DNA of 64,000 nucleotides from Arthrobacter sp. SDTb3-6 (GTDB lineage Bacteria > Actinomycetota > Actinomycetes > Actinomycetales > Micrococcaceae). Below are positions 32,464-42,664 of this stretch, one piece after another. Both the position numbers and the translations under genes were made by a program. The stretch is taken from assembly GCF_013376095.1 (NCBI RefSeq), contig NZ_JAAMFN010000010.1, forward strand, positions 41,744 to 105,743, written 5' to 3'. The number at the start of each line of letters is the position of its first letter. The first letter of the stretch is position 1. The notes under the pieces were generated by a model, which saw only the letters and a program-made list of their open reading frames with translations, made no database searches and had not been told where the DNA came from.

Positions 32464-34347
32464 ATGGCCATCGCGCATGAAGAAGAGCGTGGAACATTCG
32501 AATCGGCGGACGGCGGCCTCAAGCGGAGCCTGTCCCTGACACAGTTGCTGTTGCTGGGCGTGAGCGCCCAAATCGGATCCGGCTGGCTGTTCGGCGTGCT
32601 GGCGGCGGCCGGGGTGGCGGGCCCCGCGGCCATCCTGTCCTGGATCATCGCCTCAGTCCTGGTCTTCCTGATCGCCCTGACGTACCTGGAGCTGGGGGCC
32701 ATGCTGCCGAGGTCCGGGGCCATTGTCCGTTACACCTTCCTCAGCCATGGCGCCTTTTCCGGGTGAATCATCGGCTGGGCCTACTGGCTCTCGGTGGTGT
32801 CCATCCCGCCCATCGAGGCCGAGGCCACCCTGACGTATCTGGGCGGGCGCTTTCCCGAAACGCACTTTTTGACCACCGTCGGCGGTGTGAAGCTGCTGAG
32901 CTGGCCCACGGGGATTGTCAGCGGCTTCATCCTGATGCTCCTCTTTTTTATCCTGAATTTTTTTGGCGCCCGCTTCCTGGCCGAATCCAACCGCTGGGTC
33001 ACCCTGTGGAAGATCGCGCTGCCGACCCTGACGTTCATCTTCCTGTTCTTCATCCTCAACGGCAGCAATTTCACCTCCTACGGCGGATTCGCACCCCAGG
33101 GCGTGCCGCCGATCTTCCATGCCATTGCCACAACCGGCATCATCTTCTCCCTCCTGGGTTTCCGGCAGGCATTGGACTACGGCGGGGAATCGCGCAACCC
33201 GCAACGGGACGTGCCGCTGGCCACCATCGGGTCCATTGTGATCCCGGCCGTCATCTACACCTTGTTGCAGGTGGCCTTCATTGGCGCCATCAACTGGCAG
33301 GACATGGGCCTGAAGGGCGGCCAGTGGGACAAGCTCGTCAGCGGCGGCTGGGCCGACGGCCCGTTGTTCCACGCACTGGACTCCGCCAACATTGCCGCCC
33401 TGGCGGCGCTGGGCACCTTCCTGCTCATTGACGCAGCGATCTCGCCCCTCGCCACCGGGTGGGTTTACCTGGGCACGGGGGCCCGCACCGGCTACGGACT
33501 GGGCGTGCACCGGAACGTGCCGCGCACCTTCACCGCCAGCAACCGCTACGGCATACCGTGGCTGGCCCTGGTGGTCTCGGCCGTGGTGGGCTGCGTGTTC
33601 TTCGTCCCCGCCCCGAGCTGGTACCAACTGGTCGGATTCATCAGCAGCGCCGCCGTGCTGACCTACATCATGGGCGGCGTGGGCCTGCCCGTGCTGCGCA
33701 AAACGGCCGGTGCCCTGGAGCGGCCGTTCCGGCTTCGGGGATTCAGGTTTTGGTCCCCGGTCTCCTTCCTGGCTGCCGTGTTGATCCTGTACTGGAGCGG
33801 GTTTGCGACGCTGACGAATGTCTTCACCGCCACCTTCATCGGCCTGCCCTTCTTCACGGCCTACTACGCCTGGAAGGCCGGCTGGATGCACGCGGTGGCC
33901 AGCACCGTTGTCAGCGTCGTGTTCTTTGTCCTGTGGATCTGGACGGCAGCCGCCAGCGGCTGGGTCCTGACGGGGAGCGGCGGGGCCCGCCCCGGCGCCT
34001 GGCCCTTCGTCACCTACTACGTGGTGTTCTGCGTCCTGGTGGTCGCCTTTTGCACCGCCGTATGGGTCTTCAGCAATGCGGAGGGCCGCCAGCACGTCAA
34101 CGCCACGTGGTGGCTGGTCTGGCTGCTGCTGGCCTCCCTGCTGGTCGGCTACCTTGGCGTGTACGGACCCCTGCCCACCCCGGTGCTCCAGTTCCCCTGG
34201 GGCATGGCCACCGAACTTCTTGTCGGCATCGTGACCTACCTCTGGGCCGTCCGCTCAGGAATTGAAACGGCTGAAATCAAGGACATCGTGGCCGGCGCCG
34301 CGGGCCGTGGCCCGCGGTCCGGCACCGCCGCCGGAGCGGGGGCCTGA
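32464..34347 (+). pseudogene. APC-family amino-acid permease interrupted by in-frame TGA
   Basis: The frame starts at ATG 32464 with AAGGAAG upstream and encodes a permease N-terminus (KRSLSLTQLLLLGVSAQIGS, GAMLPRSGAIVRYTFLSHGA). A TGA at 32764-32766, codon 101, stops it just after SHGAFSG. The same frame then continues as IIGWAYWLSVVSIPPIEAEA and runs 526 codons to 34347 with many membrane helices. No frameshift is needed. The simplest reading is a TGG-to-TGA change at one codon, leaving a recent pseudogene. A sequencing error or readthrough would restore a 627-residue transporter. Confidence 0.82.
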
Positions 34348-34388
34348 AACCGCCGGGCCGGCGCGGGGGCCTGAAACCGCCGGGCCGG
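34336..34388 (+). repeat. 26-base duplication of the permease 3' end
   Basis: The sequence at 34336-34361, which includes the permease stop codon, is repeated identically at 34363-34388 with period 27. A GGCCGGCC palindrome follows. It looks like a slippage duplication. Confidence 0.85.
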
Positions 34389-34436
34389 CCGGCCCGCCAC
34401 CGACGTAAAGACCAACGTGTGAATAAAGTAGGGACC

Positions 34437-35426
34437 ATGGACGCCCCCGCATCGGAGAACAGCAACGACCGGCACATTGACGCCCGGGCGCTGCGCTTCG
34501 CCATGATCTTCCCGGTGCTGCTGTGCCTGGGCCTGGTGGGCGGCGGCCTGCTGGTGGCCGGCAGGCTTCCCGCAGGGGCGGTGCTGCCCACCGGCGGCGG
34601 TGTCCTGCCGCTGCCCGCATTCCTGGCCGTGGCCGTGGCCGTGACGCTGGGCCTGGGCGCAGGCATCGGCTTTTTCGGTGCGCGGACCACGCTGCCGCGC
34701 AACCTGCGCCGGATCCTATTGGGCACCGCCATGGCACTGCAGCTGGCCTCCACCACCGTTTTTTCCGCCGCGCTCCTGGGCCAGTCCGGGCTGGGCGGTG
34801 CGGCCCCCGTGCGGTTGGACGGCTATGTGGTCATGATGGGCTGCGGGCTCGCCGCCGCCATGGGGGTGGTCCTGGCCCTGACGTTCAAGCCCGACGAACA
34901 GTGGACCGGGGCCGACGACGAGGCGCTCGCGGAACTGCTGGAAATCGAGGCGGACCCCACGGTGGCCAACGACCGCCTGGTCTACGCCATCCACCCGCGC
35001 AGCTCCGTGGTCATCATGATCCTGCTGGCCGGGATCCTGCCCGGGGGCGTCCTGACGGTGGTCAGTCCCTGGCTCCTGCTGGCCCTGGCCCTGGCCGCAG
35101 GGCTGGTCGTGGCCCTGCTCAGCGCCACCGTCCATGTGGACAGGCAGCGGCTCGTGGTCAAGCTCGCCGGGGTGGTGCCGGTCATCGCCATGGCCTGCAC
35201 CGACGTCGAAGCGGCCGTGTCCCTGGACATCAAGGCGCGGGACTACGGCGGCTGGGGCCTGCGCAAGCACAGCGGCAGTGAAAGCTTCCTGGCGTTCTCG
35301 GGGGCCGCCGTCGTCCTGCGCGACGTCAGGGGCAGGGTGGTCCTCGGCGCCCCCAACCTGGACACGGCCGACGACCTTGCCGCGATCCTCAACCGGCGTG
35401 CGGGCAAGCGGCCCGGTCAACACTGA
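34437..35426 (+). CDS. Membrane protein of unknown function
   Basis: The 329-residue protein has at least six hydrophobic helices, four in the first half (from FAMIFPVLLCLGLVGGGLLV to YVVMMGCGLAAAMGVVLALT) and a pair near residues 195-240. The C-terminal 95 residues are soluble (VHVDRQRLVVKLAGVVPVIA ... KARDYGGWGLRKHSGSESFL) and resemble the PH-like cytoplasmic tail seen in several actinobacterial DUF1648-like proteins. No catalytic motif is seen. The ATG at 34437 follows GTAGGGACC. A GTG at 34419 is an alternative. Confidence 0.75.
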   Translation: MDAPASENSNDRHIDARALRFAMIFPVLLCLGLVGGGLLVAGRLPAGAVLPTGGGVLPLPAFLAVAVAVTLGLGAGIGFFGARTTLPRNLRRILLGTAMALQLASTTVFSAALLGQSGLGGAAPVRLDGYVVMMGCGLAAAMGVVLALTFKPDEQWTGADDEALAELLEIEADPTVANDRLVYAIHPRSSVVIMILLAGILPGGVLTVVSPWLLLALALAAGLVVALLSATVHVDRQRLVVKLAGVVPVIAMACTDVEAAVSLDIKARDYGGWGLRKHSGSESFLAFSGAAVVLRDVRGRVVLGAPNLDTADDLAAILNRRAGKRPGQH

Positions 35427-35483
35427 GGCGGCGGTTTCGGTAGGCTGGAGGCAACTGCACCCCTCAAGCCTGAAGGACCACCC

Positions 35484-35957
35484 ATGCGCGTTCACATCGC
35501 AACCGACCACGCCGGCATGGAGCTCAGCTCCCACCTCATCACCGCACTGGCCGCCAAGGGCTACGAGATGGTGGACCACGGCCCCGCAGCCTACGACCCC
35601 GAGGACGACTACCCTTCGTTCTGCATCAACGCCGCGCTCGCGGTCGTGGCCGACCAGGCGGCCGGCGTGGACGCGCTGGGGATTGTGCTCGGCGGCTCCG
35701 GCAACGGCGAGCAGATCGCCGCGAACAAGGTCAAGGGCGTGCGCGCAGCACTCGTCTGGAACCTGGACACCGCCAAGCTGGCCCGCGAACACAACGACGC
35801 CAACGTGGTGGCCGTGGGCGGGCGCCAGCACAGCGTTGAGGAGGCCACCGGGCTGATCGAGGCGTTCCTGGCCGAACCGTTCAGCAACGCCGAACGCCAC
35901 GTGCGCCGCATCGGCAAAATCGCCGCGTACGAGGCCACCGGCGAAGTTTCCGCCTGA
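35484..35957 (+). CDS. rpiB: Ribose-5-phosphate isomerase B (RpiB/LacAB family)
   Basis: The 157-residue length and the motifs VHIATDHAGMEL, DHGPAAYDPEDDYP and IVLGGSGNGEQIAANKVKGV identify the RpiB/LacAB sugar-phosphate isomerase family. It interconverts ribose 5-phosphate and ribulose 5-phosphate in the pentose phosphate pathway. The usual catalytic Cys is replaced by Ser in GGSGNGE, as in the mycobacterial-type enzymes. It precedes a DNA glycosylase gene by 132 bases on the same strand. Confidence 0.92.
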   Translation: MRVHIATDHAGMELSSHLITALAAKGYEMVDHGPAAYDPEDDYPSFCINAALAVVADQAAGVDALGIVLGGSGNGEQIAANKVKGVRAALVWNLDTAKLAREHNDANVVAVGGRQHSVEEATGLIEAFLAEPFSNAERHVRRIGKIAAYEATGEVSA

Positions 35958-36089
35958 CCCTGCCCGTACTGTTACGCCTGATTTGAAGGGAGCCCGGTGT
36001 GGGCAGGCCGCTGAAGCCGGGGAACCGGCAGCCGGTGTTTGACCGCCGCACACCGGTCCCGGGCGGGGCGCCGGAGCACGGAGGCCCCC

Positions 36090-37049
36090 GTGCCTGAGGG
36101 GCATTCTGTCCACCGGCTGGCCCGGCAGTTCAACGACGTCTTTGGCGGCGCCCTGCTGGCCGTCTCCAGCCCGCAGGGGAAGTTCACCGCGGGCGCCGCG
36201 CGCGTGGACGGGCAGGTGTTGGAACTGGCCGAGGCCCATGGCAAGCAGTTGTTCATGTTCTTCCGGCACGAGCTCGTCATGCGCGTCCACCTGGGCCTCT
36301 ACGGCGCCTGGGACTTTGGCGGCGATGCAACGTTTGCCGGTGCGTCCAGCATTGGCGCACCGCGGCGGATTGGCGAGCAGGAGCTTGCCCCGGACGACGG
36401 CGGCACGCCCTACAGCGGGCCGCCGGAACCCAAGGGCGCCGTCCGGGCGCGGCTGGTGTCGGCCCACGGCTGGGCGGATCTCCGCGGCCCGGCAGCCTGC
36501 GAGGTGCTGACTGTGGCCGGTGCCGCCACGGTGCGCGCCAAGCTGGGGCCGGACCCGCTGCTCAACCGGCCCGGCGACCGTGCGGAGTTCGTGCGGCGCC
36601 TGTGCAAGAGTGCCACCCCCATTGCCCTGCAGCTGATGAAGCAGGAGGTGCTGGCCGGCGTGGGAAACGTCTACCGGGCCGAGGTCCTGTTCCGGCGCGG
36701 CCTGGACCCCCGGCTGCCAGGCACCTCGCTGGGTGCCGGTGAGGCCGGGGAGCTGTGGGACGACATTGCGCTGGTGATGGCCGACGGCGTCAGCGACGGC
36801 CGCATCATCACCACAGAACTGGCCGACCGGCCCTCGGGACGTGGCGCCGGGGCGGGCCACGCACTGGGTGGGGGAGACGGGCAGGGTGACGTCCCGGCGT
36901 CGACCATCAACAAGGACGTGCCGGTGGCCGACGCCCACTACGTCTACAAGCGCAACGGGCTGCCGTGCCGGCACTGCGGCACCGCGGTGGCCATGGCGGA
37001 GCTGGGCGGGCGCAAGCTGTACTGGTGCCCGGGGTGCCAAGGGGGTTAA
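36090..37049 (+). CDS. Fpg/Nei-family DNA glycosylase (endonuclease VIII-like)
   Basis: The start is GTG at 36090 with GGAGG 5 bases upstream, giving MPEGHSVHRLAR, in which Pro2 and Glu3 are the catalytic residues of the family. The middle has a helix-two-turn-helix region (LMKQEVLAGVGNVYRAEVLF) and the C-terminus a zinc finger CRHCGTAVAM ... YWCPGCQ. It removes oxidised bases and nicks the DNA backbone. A linker near residues 250-275 (GRGAGAGHALGGGDGQG) is unusually Gly-rich and long. Earlier in-frame starts would spoil the required N-terminal proline. Confidence 0.92.
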   Translation: MPEGHSVHRLARQFNDVFGGALLAVSSPQGKFTAGAARVDGQVLELAEAHGKQLFMFFRHELVMRVHLGLYGAWDFGGDATFAGASSIGAPRRIGEQELAPDDGGTPYSGPPEPKGAVRARLVSAHGWADLRGPAACEVLTVAGAATVRAKLGPDPLLNRPGDRAEFVRRLCKSATPIALQLMKQEVLAGVGNVYRAEVLFRRGLDPRLPGTSLGAGEAGELWDDIALVMADGVSDGRIITTELADRPSGRGAGAGHALGGGDGQGDVPASTINKDVPVADAHYVYKRNGLPCRHCGTAVAMAELGGRKLYWCPGCQGG

Positions 37050-37112
37050 AAGCGTAAACCCCGGATCTCGACTGGCTCGATCAGCGGGGCGTCTGGATCA
37101 GGGGTTTGGCGG

Positions 37113-37183
37113 AGGGGGCGACGGGAATCGAACCCGCGTAATCAGTTTGGAAGACTGAGGCTTTACCATTAAGCTACGCCCCC
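37113..37183 (-). tRNA. tRNA-Gly (anticodon TCC)
   Basis: On the - strand, GGGGGCG and CGCCCCC form the acceptor stem. The anticodon arm TCAGT-CTTCCAA-ACTGA gives TCC, and the T arm contains GGGTTCGATTCCC. The discriminator base is T and CCA is not encoded. Length is 71 bases. Confidence 0.93.
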
Positions 37184-37331
37184 GAAAAGTTCGCCTTTCG
37201 GCTGAACAACTCCTCGATACTAGCAATGCACCCGGCGGGCCGCAAATCCGTCACGGCCAGCCGGGCGTGGCGGCGGGGCCGGGCAGATTGTGCATCCGTC
37301 AAGGTTTGCCCGTAGACTGTTGCGGGCACTA

Positions 37332-37404
37332 CGGGGCGTAGCGTAGTGGCTAGCGCGCCTGCTTTGGGAGCAGGAGACCGCAGGTTCGAGTCCTGTCGCC
37401 CCGA
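37332..37404 (+). tRNA. tRNA-Pro (anticodon TGG)
   Basis: CGGGGCG and CGCCCCG form the acceptor stem. The anticodon arm CCTGC-TTTGGGA-GCAGG gives TGG, and the T arm is GCAGG-TTCGAGT-CCTGT. The discriminator is A, there is no encoded CCA, and the length is 73 bases. It lies just upstream of tig. Confidence 0.94.
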
Positions 37405-37492
37405 CTCAGCATTATCCGGTTCACGTTTGGTCAGTGACTGCCCATGTGCTGGTGCCTAACATCCACCAACAGACCATCAGGAGTACCACGCT

Positions 37493-38866
37493 GTGAAGAG
37501 CGCTGTCGAAAACCTCACGCCCACCAGGGTAAAGCTCAATGTCGAGGTTTCCTTTGAGGAATTGAAGCCGAACATTGCCGAGGCTTATAAGACGATTGCC
37601 ACACAGGTCCAGGTGCCTGGCTTCCGCAAGGGCAAGGTCCCCAACAAGCTGATCGACCAGCGCGTGGGCCGCGGCTACGTCCTGGAAACCGCCATCAACG
37701 AGGGCCTCAACGGCTGGTACCAGAACGCGGTCATCGAAACCGGCATCAGCCCGCTCAGCCGCCCCGAGGTTGAGATCACCGAGGTCCCGGACCCCACCGC
37801 CACCGACGGTGAACTGAAGTTCCACGTCGAGATCGACATCCGTCCCGAGATCGAGCTGCCCGACTACGAGGGCATCGAGGTTGAGGTTGAGGCGCTCGAG
37901 GCCACCGACGAGGACACCGATAAGGCCTTGGACGACCTCCGCGGCCGCTTCGGCACGCTCAAGGCTGCCGACCGCCCCGCCGCCGACGGCGACTTCGTCA
38001 CCATCAACATCGCCGCCAAGATCGACGGCAAGGAGGTCGACTCCGCAGCCGACCTGTCCTACCAGATCGGTGCCGGCAACATGCTTGAGGGCCTGGACGA
38101 GGCCGCGACCGGCCTCTCCGCCGGCGAGGAAGCCATCTTCGAGACCAAGCTGGCCGGCGGCGAGCACGCCGGCGAAGACGCCCAGGTCACCGTGAAGGTC
38201 ACAGCCGTCAAGGTCCGCGAACTGCCCGAAGCCAATGACGACTTTGCCCAGCTGGCCTCCGAGTTCGACACCATTGCCGAACTGCGCGAGGACCTGGCCA
38301 AGCAGGCCGCCGACGCCAAGACGGTTGAGCAGGGCGTCGAGGCCCGCGACAAGGTCCTGGACAAGCTCGTCGAGCTCATCGAGGTCCCCGTCCCCGAGTC
38401 CGTCGTGGCAGAGCAGCTCGAGCAGCACTTCAAGCCGGAGAACTCACACGGTGAAGACCACGACTCCGAGGAACACCGCGCCGAGGTCAAGGAAAACACC
38501 GAGCGTGCGTTCCGCAACGAGATCATCCTCGACGCTGTCGCGGAGAAGGAAGAAATCGGTGTCAGCCAGGCCGAGCTGATCGACTACATCGTCTCCTCCG
38601 CCAGCCAGTACGGCATGGACCCGAACCAGTTCGCGCAGATGCTCGACTCCTCCGGCCAGGTCAACATGATCGTCGGCGAAGTCCGCCGCCGCAAGGCCCT
38701 CGCCGCGGTGCTGGCCAAGGCCTCCGTGAAGGACACCAAGGGCGACGCCGTGGACCTCACCGACTTTGTCTCCGTCTCCTCCGACGAGGACGAGACCGCC
38801 GGGGACGCCTCCGACGAGGTCATCGAGCCGACCGCCGTGACCGACCCGGGCGAAGTCCGCATCTAA
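37493..38866 (+). CDS. tig: Trigger factor, ribosome-associated chaperone and prolyl isomerase
   Basis: The 457-residue protein has the ribosome-binding signature GFRKGKVP at residues 43-50, a FKBP-type domain ([20 protein letters not shown] ... [19 protein letters not shown]) and a long helical C-terminal chaperone domain. It binds nascent chains at the exit tunnel. The start is GTG with AGGAG upstream. The C-terminal 40 residues are acidic. It precedes clpP1-clpP2-clpX, the standard actinobacterial order, and is followed by a strong terminator. Confidence 0.95.
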   Translation: MKSAVENLTPTRVKLNVEVSFEELKPNIAEAYKTIATQVQVPGFRKGKVPNKLIDQRVGRGYVLETAINEGLNGWYQNAVIETGISPLSRPEVEITEVPDPTATDGELKFHVEIDIRPEIELPDYEGIEVEVEALEATDEDTDKALDDLRGRFGTLKAADRPAADGDFVTINIAAKIDGKEVDSAADLSYQIGAGNMLEGLDEAATGLSAGEEAIFETKLAGGEHAGEDAQVTVKVTAVKVRELPEANDDFAQLASEFDTIAELREDLAKQAADAKTVEQGVEARDKVLDKLVELIEVPVPESVVAEQLEQHFKPENSHGEDHDSEEHRAEVKENTERAFRNEIILDAVAEKEEIGVSQAELIDYIVSSASQYGMDPNQFAQMLDSSGQVNMIVGEVRRRKALAAVLAKASVKDTKGDAVDLTDFVSVSSDEDETAGDASDEVIEPTAVTDPGEVRI

Positions 38867-38868
38867 TT

Positions 38869-38909
38869 GCCCTACGCCTTGGGCGTGGAGCCCTACGCCT
38901 TAGGCGTGG
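38869..38909. repeat. Two tandem 20-base copies after tig
   Basis: GCCCTACGCCTTGGGCGTGG (38869-38888) and GCCCTACGCCTTAGGCGTGG (38890-38909) differ by one base and have period 21. Each can fold as a small hairpin (ACGCC/GGCGT). They sit immediately before the tig terminator. Confidence 0.8.
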
Positions 38910-38914
38910 CCAGG

Positions 38915-38955
38915 CCGTTGCCGGTTCCCTTCACGGGAACCGGCAACGGTTTTTT
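38915..38955 (+). terminator. Intrinsic terminator of tig
   Basis: A perfect 15-base stem (38915-38929 with 38935-38949, CCGTTGCCGGTTCCC and its complement) with a 5-base loop is followed directly by TTTTTT. It lies 49 bases after the tig stop. Confidence 0.92.
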
Positions 38956-39009
38956 CATGCCCCGCGCCGGGGGTGCGCCGCGATTTTCGCCGGCAGCCCG
39001 CAAACCGTG

Positions 39010-39023
39010 CGCCGTCAGCGAAC
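39010..39023 (+). promoter_or_regulatory. Possible ClgR binding site upstream of clpP1
   Basis: CGCCGTCAGCGAAC fits the published actinobacterial ClgR core CGCYNANRGCGWWS at all defined positions except one (T instead of A). It lies about 150 bases before the clpP1 start. ClgR activates clpP1P2 in Corynebacterium and Streptomyces. No clgR gene is in the window. Confidence 0.4.
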
Positions 39024-39171
39024 AGCACGCTTTTGCGAAACAAAACACGGCCGAAAAAGGCTACTGTCCAAGTAGTGAAGATTAGTGATGGCCCGCGTTG
39101 GGCCGGTCGTGGCGGTACCTGCCGGCACGGTCACGGACCAGCGGACCGCACGAAGGAGAGGTAAGTCCACG

Positions 39172-39792
39172 ATGGCACAGCAAACCACACCGACCATGGC
39201 CGGCCCGGATTCGTCAGGCCCGGACCAGTACATCTACAACCGCCTGCTCAAGGAACGCATCATCTGGCTCGGCTCGGAAGTGCGCGACGACAACGCCAAC
39301 CTGATCTGCTCACAGCTCCTGCTGCTCTCCGCCGAGGACCCGGAAAAGGACATCTTCCTGTACATCAACTCGCCCGGCGGCTCCGTCACGGCAGGCATGG
39401 CCATCTACGACACCATGGAGTTCATCCCGAACGACGTCGTGACCGTCGCCACCGGGCTGGCCGCCTCGATGGGCCAGTTCCTCCTCTCTTCCGGCACCAA
39501 GGGCAAGCGCTATGCAACGCCCAACGCACGCATCCTCATGCACCAGCCCTCCGGCGGCATCGGGGGAACGGCGTCGGACATCAAGATCCAGGCCGAACTG
39601 ATCCTGCACATGAAAAAGGTCATGGCTGAACTGACCGCCGAACAGACCGGGCAGACCGTGGAGAAGATCCTTACGGACAACGACCGCGACAAGTGGTTCA
39701 CGGCCGAGGAAGCGCTTGAATACGGCTTCTTTGACAAGATCAGCCGGCACGCGGGCACGGTGTCCGGCGGCGGCGGAACCAGCGCGAACTAA
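39172..39792 (+). CDS. clpP1: ATP-dependent Clp protease proteolytic subunit 1
   Basis: The 206-residue serine protease has the catalytic Ser in [11 protein letters not shown], His in ILMHQPSGG and the expected downstream Asp. The substrate-channel motif [19 protein letters not shown] is intact. It forms a tetradecamer with ClpP2. The ATG at 39172 ([12 protein letters not shown]) is chosen because AAGGAGAGG lies just before it. A frame to 39085 has no such site. It is 35 bases upstream of clpP2. Confidence 0.94.
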   Translation: MAQQTTPTMAGPDSSGPDQYIYNRLLKERIIWLGSEVRDDNANLICSQLLLLSAEDPEKDIFLYINSPGGSVTAGMAIYDTMEFIPNDVVTVATGLAASMGQFLLSSGTKGKRYATPNARILMHQPSGGIGGTASDIKIQAELILHMKKVMAELTAEQTGQTVEKILTDNDRDKWFTAEEALEYGFFDKISRHAGTVSGGGGTSAN

Positions 39793-39827
39793 CCGGCCAA
39801 AGAACAATTTCCAGGAGCACAGCAGAC

Positions 39828-40502
39828 ATGACTTACAACTTTGGCGGTTCGGCCTTTGGCAGCACTGCCGGCAATCTTCCCACCAGCCGCTACGTCCTCC
39901 CGCAGTTCGAGGAGCGGACGCCCTACGGCTTCAAGCGCCAGGACCCGTACACCAAGCTGTTTGAGGACCGCATCATCTTCCTGGGCGTCCAGGTCGACGA
40001 CGCCTCCGCCGACGACGTCATGGCGCAGCTGCTGGTGCTCGAGGCCGACGACACCGACCGCGACATCACGCTGTACATCAACTCGCCCGGCGGATCGTTC
40101 ACGGCCATGACGGCCATCTACGACACCATGCAGTTCATCCGCCCCGAAATCCAGACCGTCTGCCTGGGCCAGGCCGCCTCCGCAGCGGCCGTGCTGCTGG
40201 CAGCAGGCACCCCCGGAAAGCGCCTGGCACTGCCCAACGCGCGCGTGCTGATCCACCAGCCGGCCCTGTCCGGCGGCCAGGGCGGCCAGGCCTCGGACCT
40301 GGAAATCCAGGCCAACGAGGTCATGCGCATGCGCGAATGGCTGGAAAACACGCTGTCGGCACACTCAGGCCGCACGCCCGCTCAGGTCAGCAACGACATT
40401 GAGCGCGACAACATCCTCACCGCCGCCGAGGCCAAGGACTACGGCCTGATCGACGAAGTGCTTGAACCCCGCAAGATCAAGCCGGCGGCCATCGCCCGCT
40501 GA
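39828..40502 (+). CDS. clpP2: ATP-dependent Clp protease proteolytic subunit 2
   Basis: The 224-residue paralogue of ClpP1 has [20 protein letters not shown], the catalytic Ser in [11 protein letters not shown] and His in [11 protein letters not shown]. The N-terminal propeptide-like segment ([20 protein letters not shown]) is typical for actinobacterial ClpP2. AGGAG precedes the ATG. It works as a mixed ring with ClpP1 and docks ClpX, encoded next. Confidence 0.94.
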   Translation: MTYNFGGSAFGSTAGNLPTSRYVLPQFEERTPYGFKRQDPYTKLFEDRIIFLGVQVDDASADDVMAQLLVLEADDTDRDITLYINSPGGSFTAMTAIYDTMQFIRPEIQTVCLGQAASAAAVLLAAGTPGKRLALPNARVLIHQPALSGGQGGQASDLEIQANEVMRMREWLENTLSAHSGRTPAQVSNDIERDNILTAAEAKDYGLIDEVLEPRKIKPAAIAR

Positions 40503-40509
40503 TCCGCCA

Positions 40510-40546
40510 CGCGCGGGCGGGGCAAAAACCGCCCCGTCCCGCGCGT
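40510..40546 (+). terminator. GC-rich hairpin after clpP2
   Basis: GCGCGGGCGGGGC and GCCCCGTCCCGCGC flank AAAAACC and pair with one bulge, 8 bases past the clpP2 stop. There is no U-run, so it may only attenuate transcription into clpX or stabilise the clpP message. Confidence 0.5.
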
Positions 40547-40677
40547 ACCTTCCACCCTTTGTCGGAGCCTTGCCCTAGAGTGGAACCATACGCAAGGCAG
40601 GGCGGCCCAGGCTGCCGGAATCGCAACAACCAATGGCAGCGGCGCACGCCGGCTGCCATTCGCGGAAGGACGCACAC

Positions 40678-41964
40678 ATGGCCAGGATGGGCGAAAGCAC
40701 TGATCTGCTGAAGTGTTCCTTCTGCGGCAAAAGCCAAAAGCAGGTCCGCAAGCTCATTGCGGGCCCGGGCGTGTACATTTGTGACGAATGCATCGAGCTG
40801 TGCAACGAGATCATTGACGAGGAACTGGCCGAGGTGGCCGAACTCGACGCGTTCGAGCTGCCCAAGCCGCGGGAGATCTTTGACTTCCTGCAGGAGTACG
40901 TCATTGGCCAGGAACCGGCCAAGCGCTCCCTGTCCGTGGCCGTGTACAACCACTACAAGCGCATCCAGTCCGGCCATGCGGTCAAGTCCAACACGCTGGC
41001 CGGCACCGTCCACGACGAAGTGGAAATTGCCAAGTCCAACATCCTGTTGGTGGGACCCACCGGCTGCGGCAAGACCTACCTGGCCCAGACCCTGGCCCGC
41101 CGTCTCAACGTCCCCTTCGCCGTGGCGGATGCCACGGCCCTGACCGAGGCAGGCTACGTCGGTGAGGATGTGGAAAACATCCTCCTCAAGCTCATCCAGG
41201 CCGCCGACTTCGACGTCAAGAAGGCCGAACAGGGCATCATCTACATTGACGAGATCGACAAGATCTCGCGCAAGTCCGAGAACCCCTCCATCACCCGTGA
41301 CGTCTCCGGCGAGGGTGTGCAGCAGGCGCTGCTGAAAATCCTGGAGGGCACCGTGGCCTCCGTGCCGCCGCAGGGCGGACGCAAGCACCCGCACCAGGAA
41401 TTCATCCAGATCGACACCACCAACGTGCTGTTCATTGTCGCCGGCGCCTTTGCCGGGCTCGAGGACATCATCGGTGCGCGCGCCGGCAAGAAGGGCATCG
41501 GCTTTGGCGCCCCGCTCAGCGCCCTCAAGCAGTCCGAGGCCAGCTACGCCGACGTCATGCCCGAGGACCTGCTCAAGTTCGGGCTCATCCCCGAATTCAT
41601 CGGCCGGCTGCCCGTCATCACCACCGTGACCCAGCTGGACCGCAGCGCGCTGATCCAGATCCTCACCGAGCCCAAGAACGCCCTCATCAAGCAGTACCAA
41701 AAGATGTTCACGCTCGACGGCGTTGACCTCGAGTTTGAGGACGACGCCCTCGCCGCCATTGCCGACCAGGCCCTGGCCCGGGGGACCGGTGCCCGCGGGC
41801 TGCGCGCCATCCTCGAGGAAGTGCTGCAGCCGGTCATGTTCGACCTCCCCAGCCGCGAGGACATCTCCACCGCCGTCATTACCGCCGACGTGGTCAACAA
41901 ACTGGCGGAGCCGAACCTGATCCCGCACGATGTTGTTGCCAAGCGCAGGAACAAGTCCGCCTGA
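40678..41964 (+). CDS. clpX: Clp protease ATP-binding subunit ClpX
   Basis: The N-terminal zinc-binding domain ([10 protein letters not shown] ... [10 protein letters not shown]) is followed by an AAA+ domain with Walker [11 protein letters not shown], Walker [12 protein letters not shown] and a sensor region RGTGARGLR. ClpX unfolds substrates and feeds them to ClpP1P2. The ATG at 40678 ([13 protein letters not shown]) with GGAAGGA upstream is chosen over an in-frame start at 40633. The length of 428 residues is normal. Confidence 0.95.
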   Translation: MARMGESTDLLKCSFCGKSQKQVRKLIAGPGVYICDECIELCNEIIDEELAEVAELDAFELPKPREIFDFLQEYVIGQEPAKRSLSVAVYNHYKRIQSGHAVKSNTLAGTVHDEVEIAKSNILLVGPTGCGKTYLAQTLARRLNVPFAVADATALTEAGYVGEDVENILLKLIQAADFDVKKAEQGIIYIDEIDKISRKSENPSITRDVSGEGVQQALLKILEGTVASVPPQGGRKHPHQEFIQIDTTNVLFIVAGAFAGLEDIIGARAGKKGIGFGAPLSALKQSEASYADVMPEDLLKFGLIPEFIGRLPVITTVTQLDRSALIQILTEPKNALIKQYQKMFTLDGVDLEFEDDALAAIADQALARGTGARGLRAILEEVLQPVMFDLPSREDISTAVITADVVNKLAEPNLIPHDVVAKRRNKSA

Positions 41965-42029
41965 TCGGCTGTTATGCCTTACAGGCGTGTAAGCCGCCCA
42001 CCTTTGTGAGCCGATCTGAGGAGACCACC

Positions 42030-42650
42030 TTGTCTGAAACTGCCGCTGCCGAAAAGGCCGATTTTTGGTTTGACCCCGCCTGCCCCTATGCCTGGGCCAC
42101 GTCCAGGTGGATCGGCGAGGTGGAGAAGGTCCGCAATATCACCGTTGACTGGCATGTCATGAGCCTGGCGGTCCTCAACGAAGGCCGCGACGAACTGCCC
42201 GCCGACTACCGGGCGTTCCTGGCGACGGCCTGGGGCCCCGTCCGGGTCATCATCGCCGCCGCACAGCAGCACGGCAGCGAAGTCATCAAGCCGCTCTATG
42301 ACGCCATGGGAACCCACATCCACCACAACGGCGACAAGGACATTGACAATGTCATCGCCAAGTCCCTCGCCGAGGTCGGGCTGCCGGCGGGGCTGGCCGC
42401 CGCCGCCACCTCCACCGAATACGACGACGCCCTGCGCGCCAGCCACGAGGAAGGCATCAGCCAGGTGGGACAGGAGGTGGGCACGCCCATCGTCGCATTC
42501 AACGGGACGGCGTTCTTTGGCCCGGTCATCACCCGCATTCCGCGCGGCGAAGAGGCCGGGAAGCTGTGGGATGCCACCACCACCCTGGCCGGCTTCCCGT
42601 ACTTCTTCGAGATCAAGCGCACCCGCACGGAAAGCCCGCAGTTCGGGTAG
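42030..42650 (+). CDS. DsbA-family protein, mycothiol-dependent nitroreductase-like (Rv2466c type)
   Basis: The 206-residue thioredoxin-fold protein has the active-site region [16 protein letters not shown], a CPYA variant of the Rv2466c motif, an inserted helical domain, and the cis-Pro segment [11 protein letters not shown]. The Rv2466c group reduces nitro-compounds and handles oxidative stress with mycothiol, which Micrococcaceae make. The start is TTG at 42030 with GAGGAG upstream. A GTG at 42006 is possible. It follows clpX by 65 bases and ends in a strong terminator. Confidence 0.85.
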   Translation: MSETAAAEKADFWFDPACPYAWATSRWIGEVEKVRNITVDWHVMSLAVLNEGRDELPADYRAFLATAWGPVRVIIAAAQQHGSEVIKPLYDAMGTHIHHNGDKDIDNVIAKSLAEVGLPAGLAAAATSTEYDDALRASHEEGISQVGQEVGTPIVAFNGTAFFGPVITRIPRGEEAGKLWDATTTLAGFPYFFEIKRTRTESPQFG

Positions 42651-42664
42651 TTTCCCGGGGCACG

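Noticed and set aside
32653..34095. 480-codon - strand frame over the broken permease
   Set aside because: Composition (many Gln, Gly, His, Arg) is that of an antisense shadow, while the + strand reads as a permease in one frame apart from the TGA.
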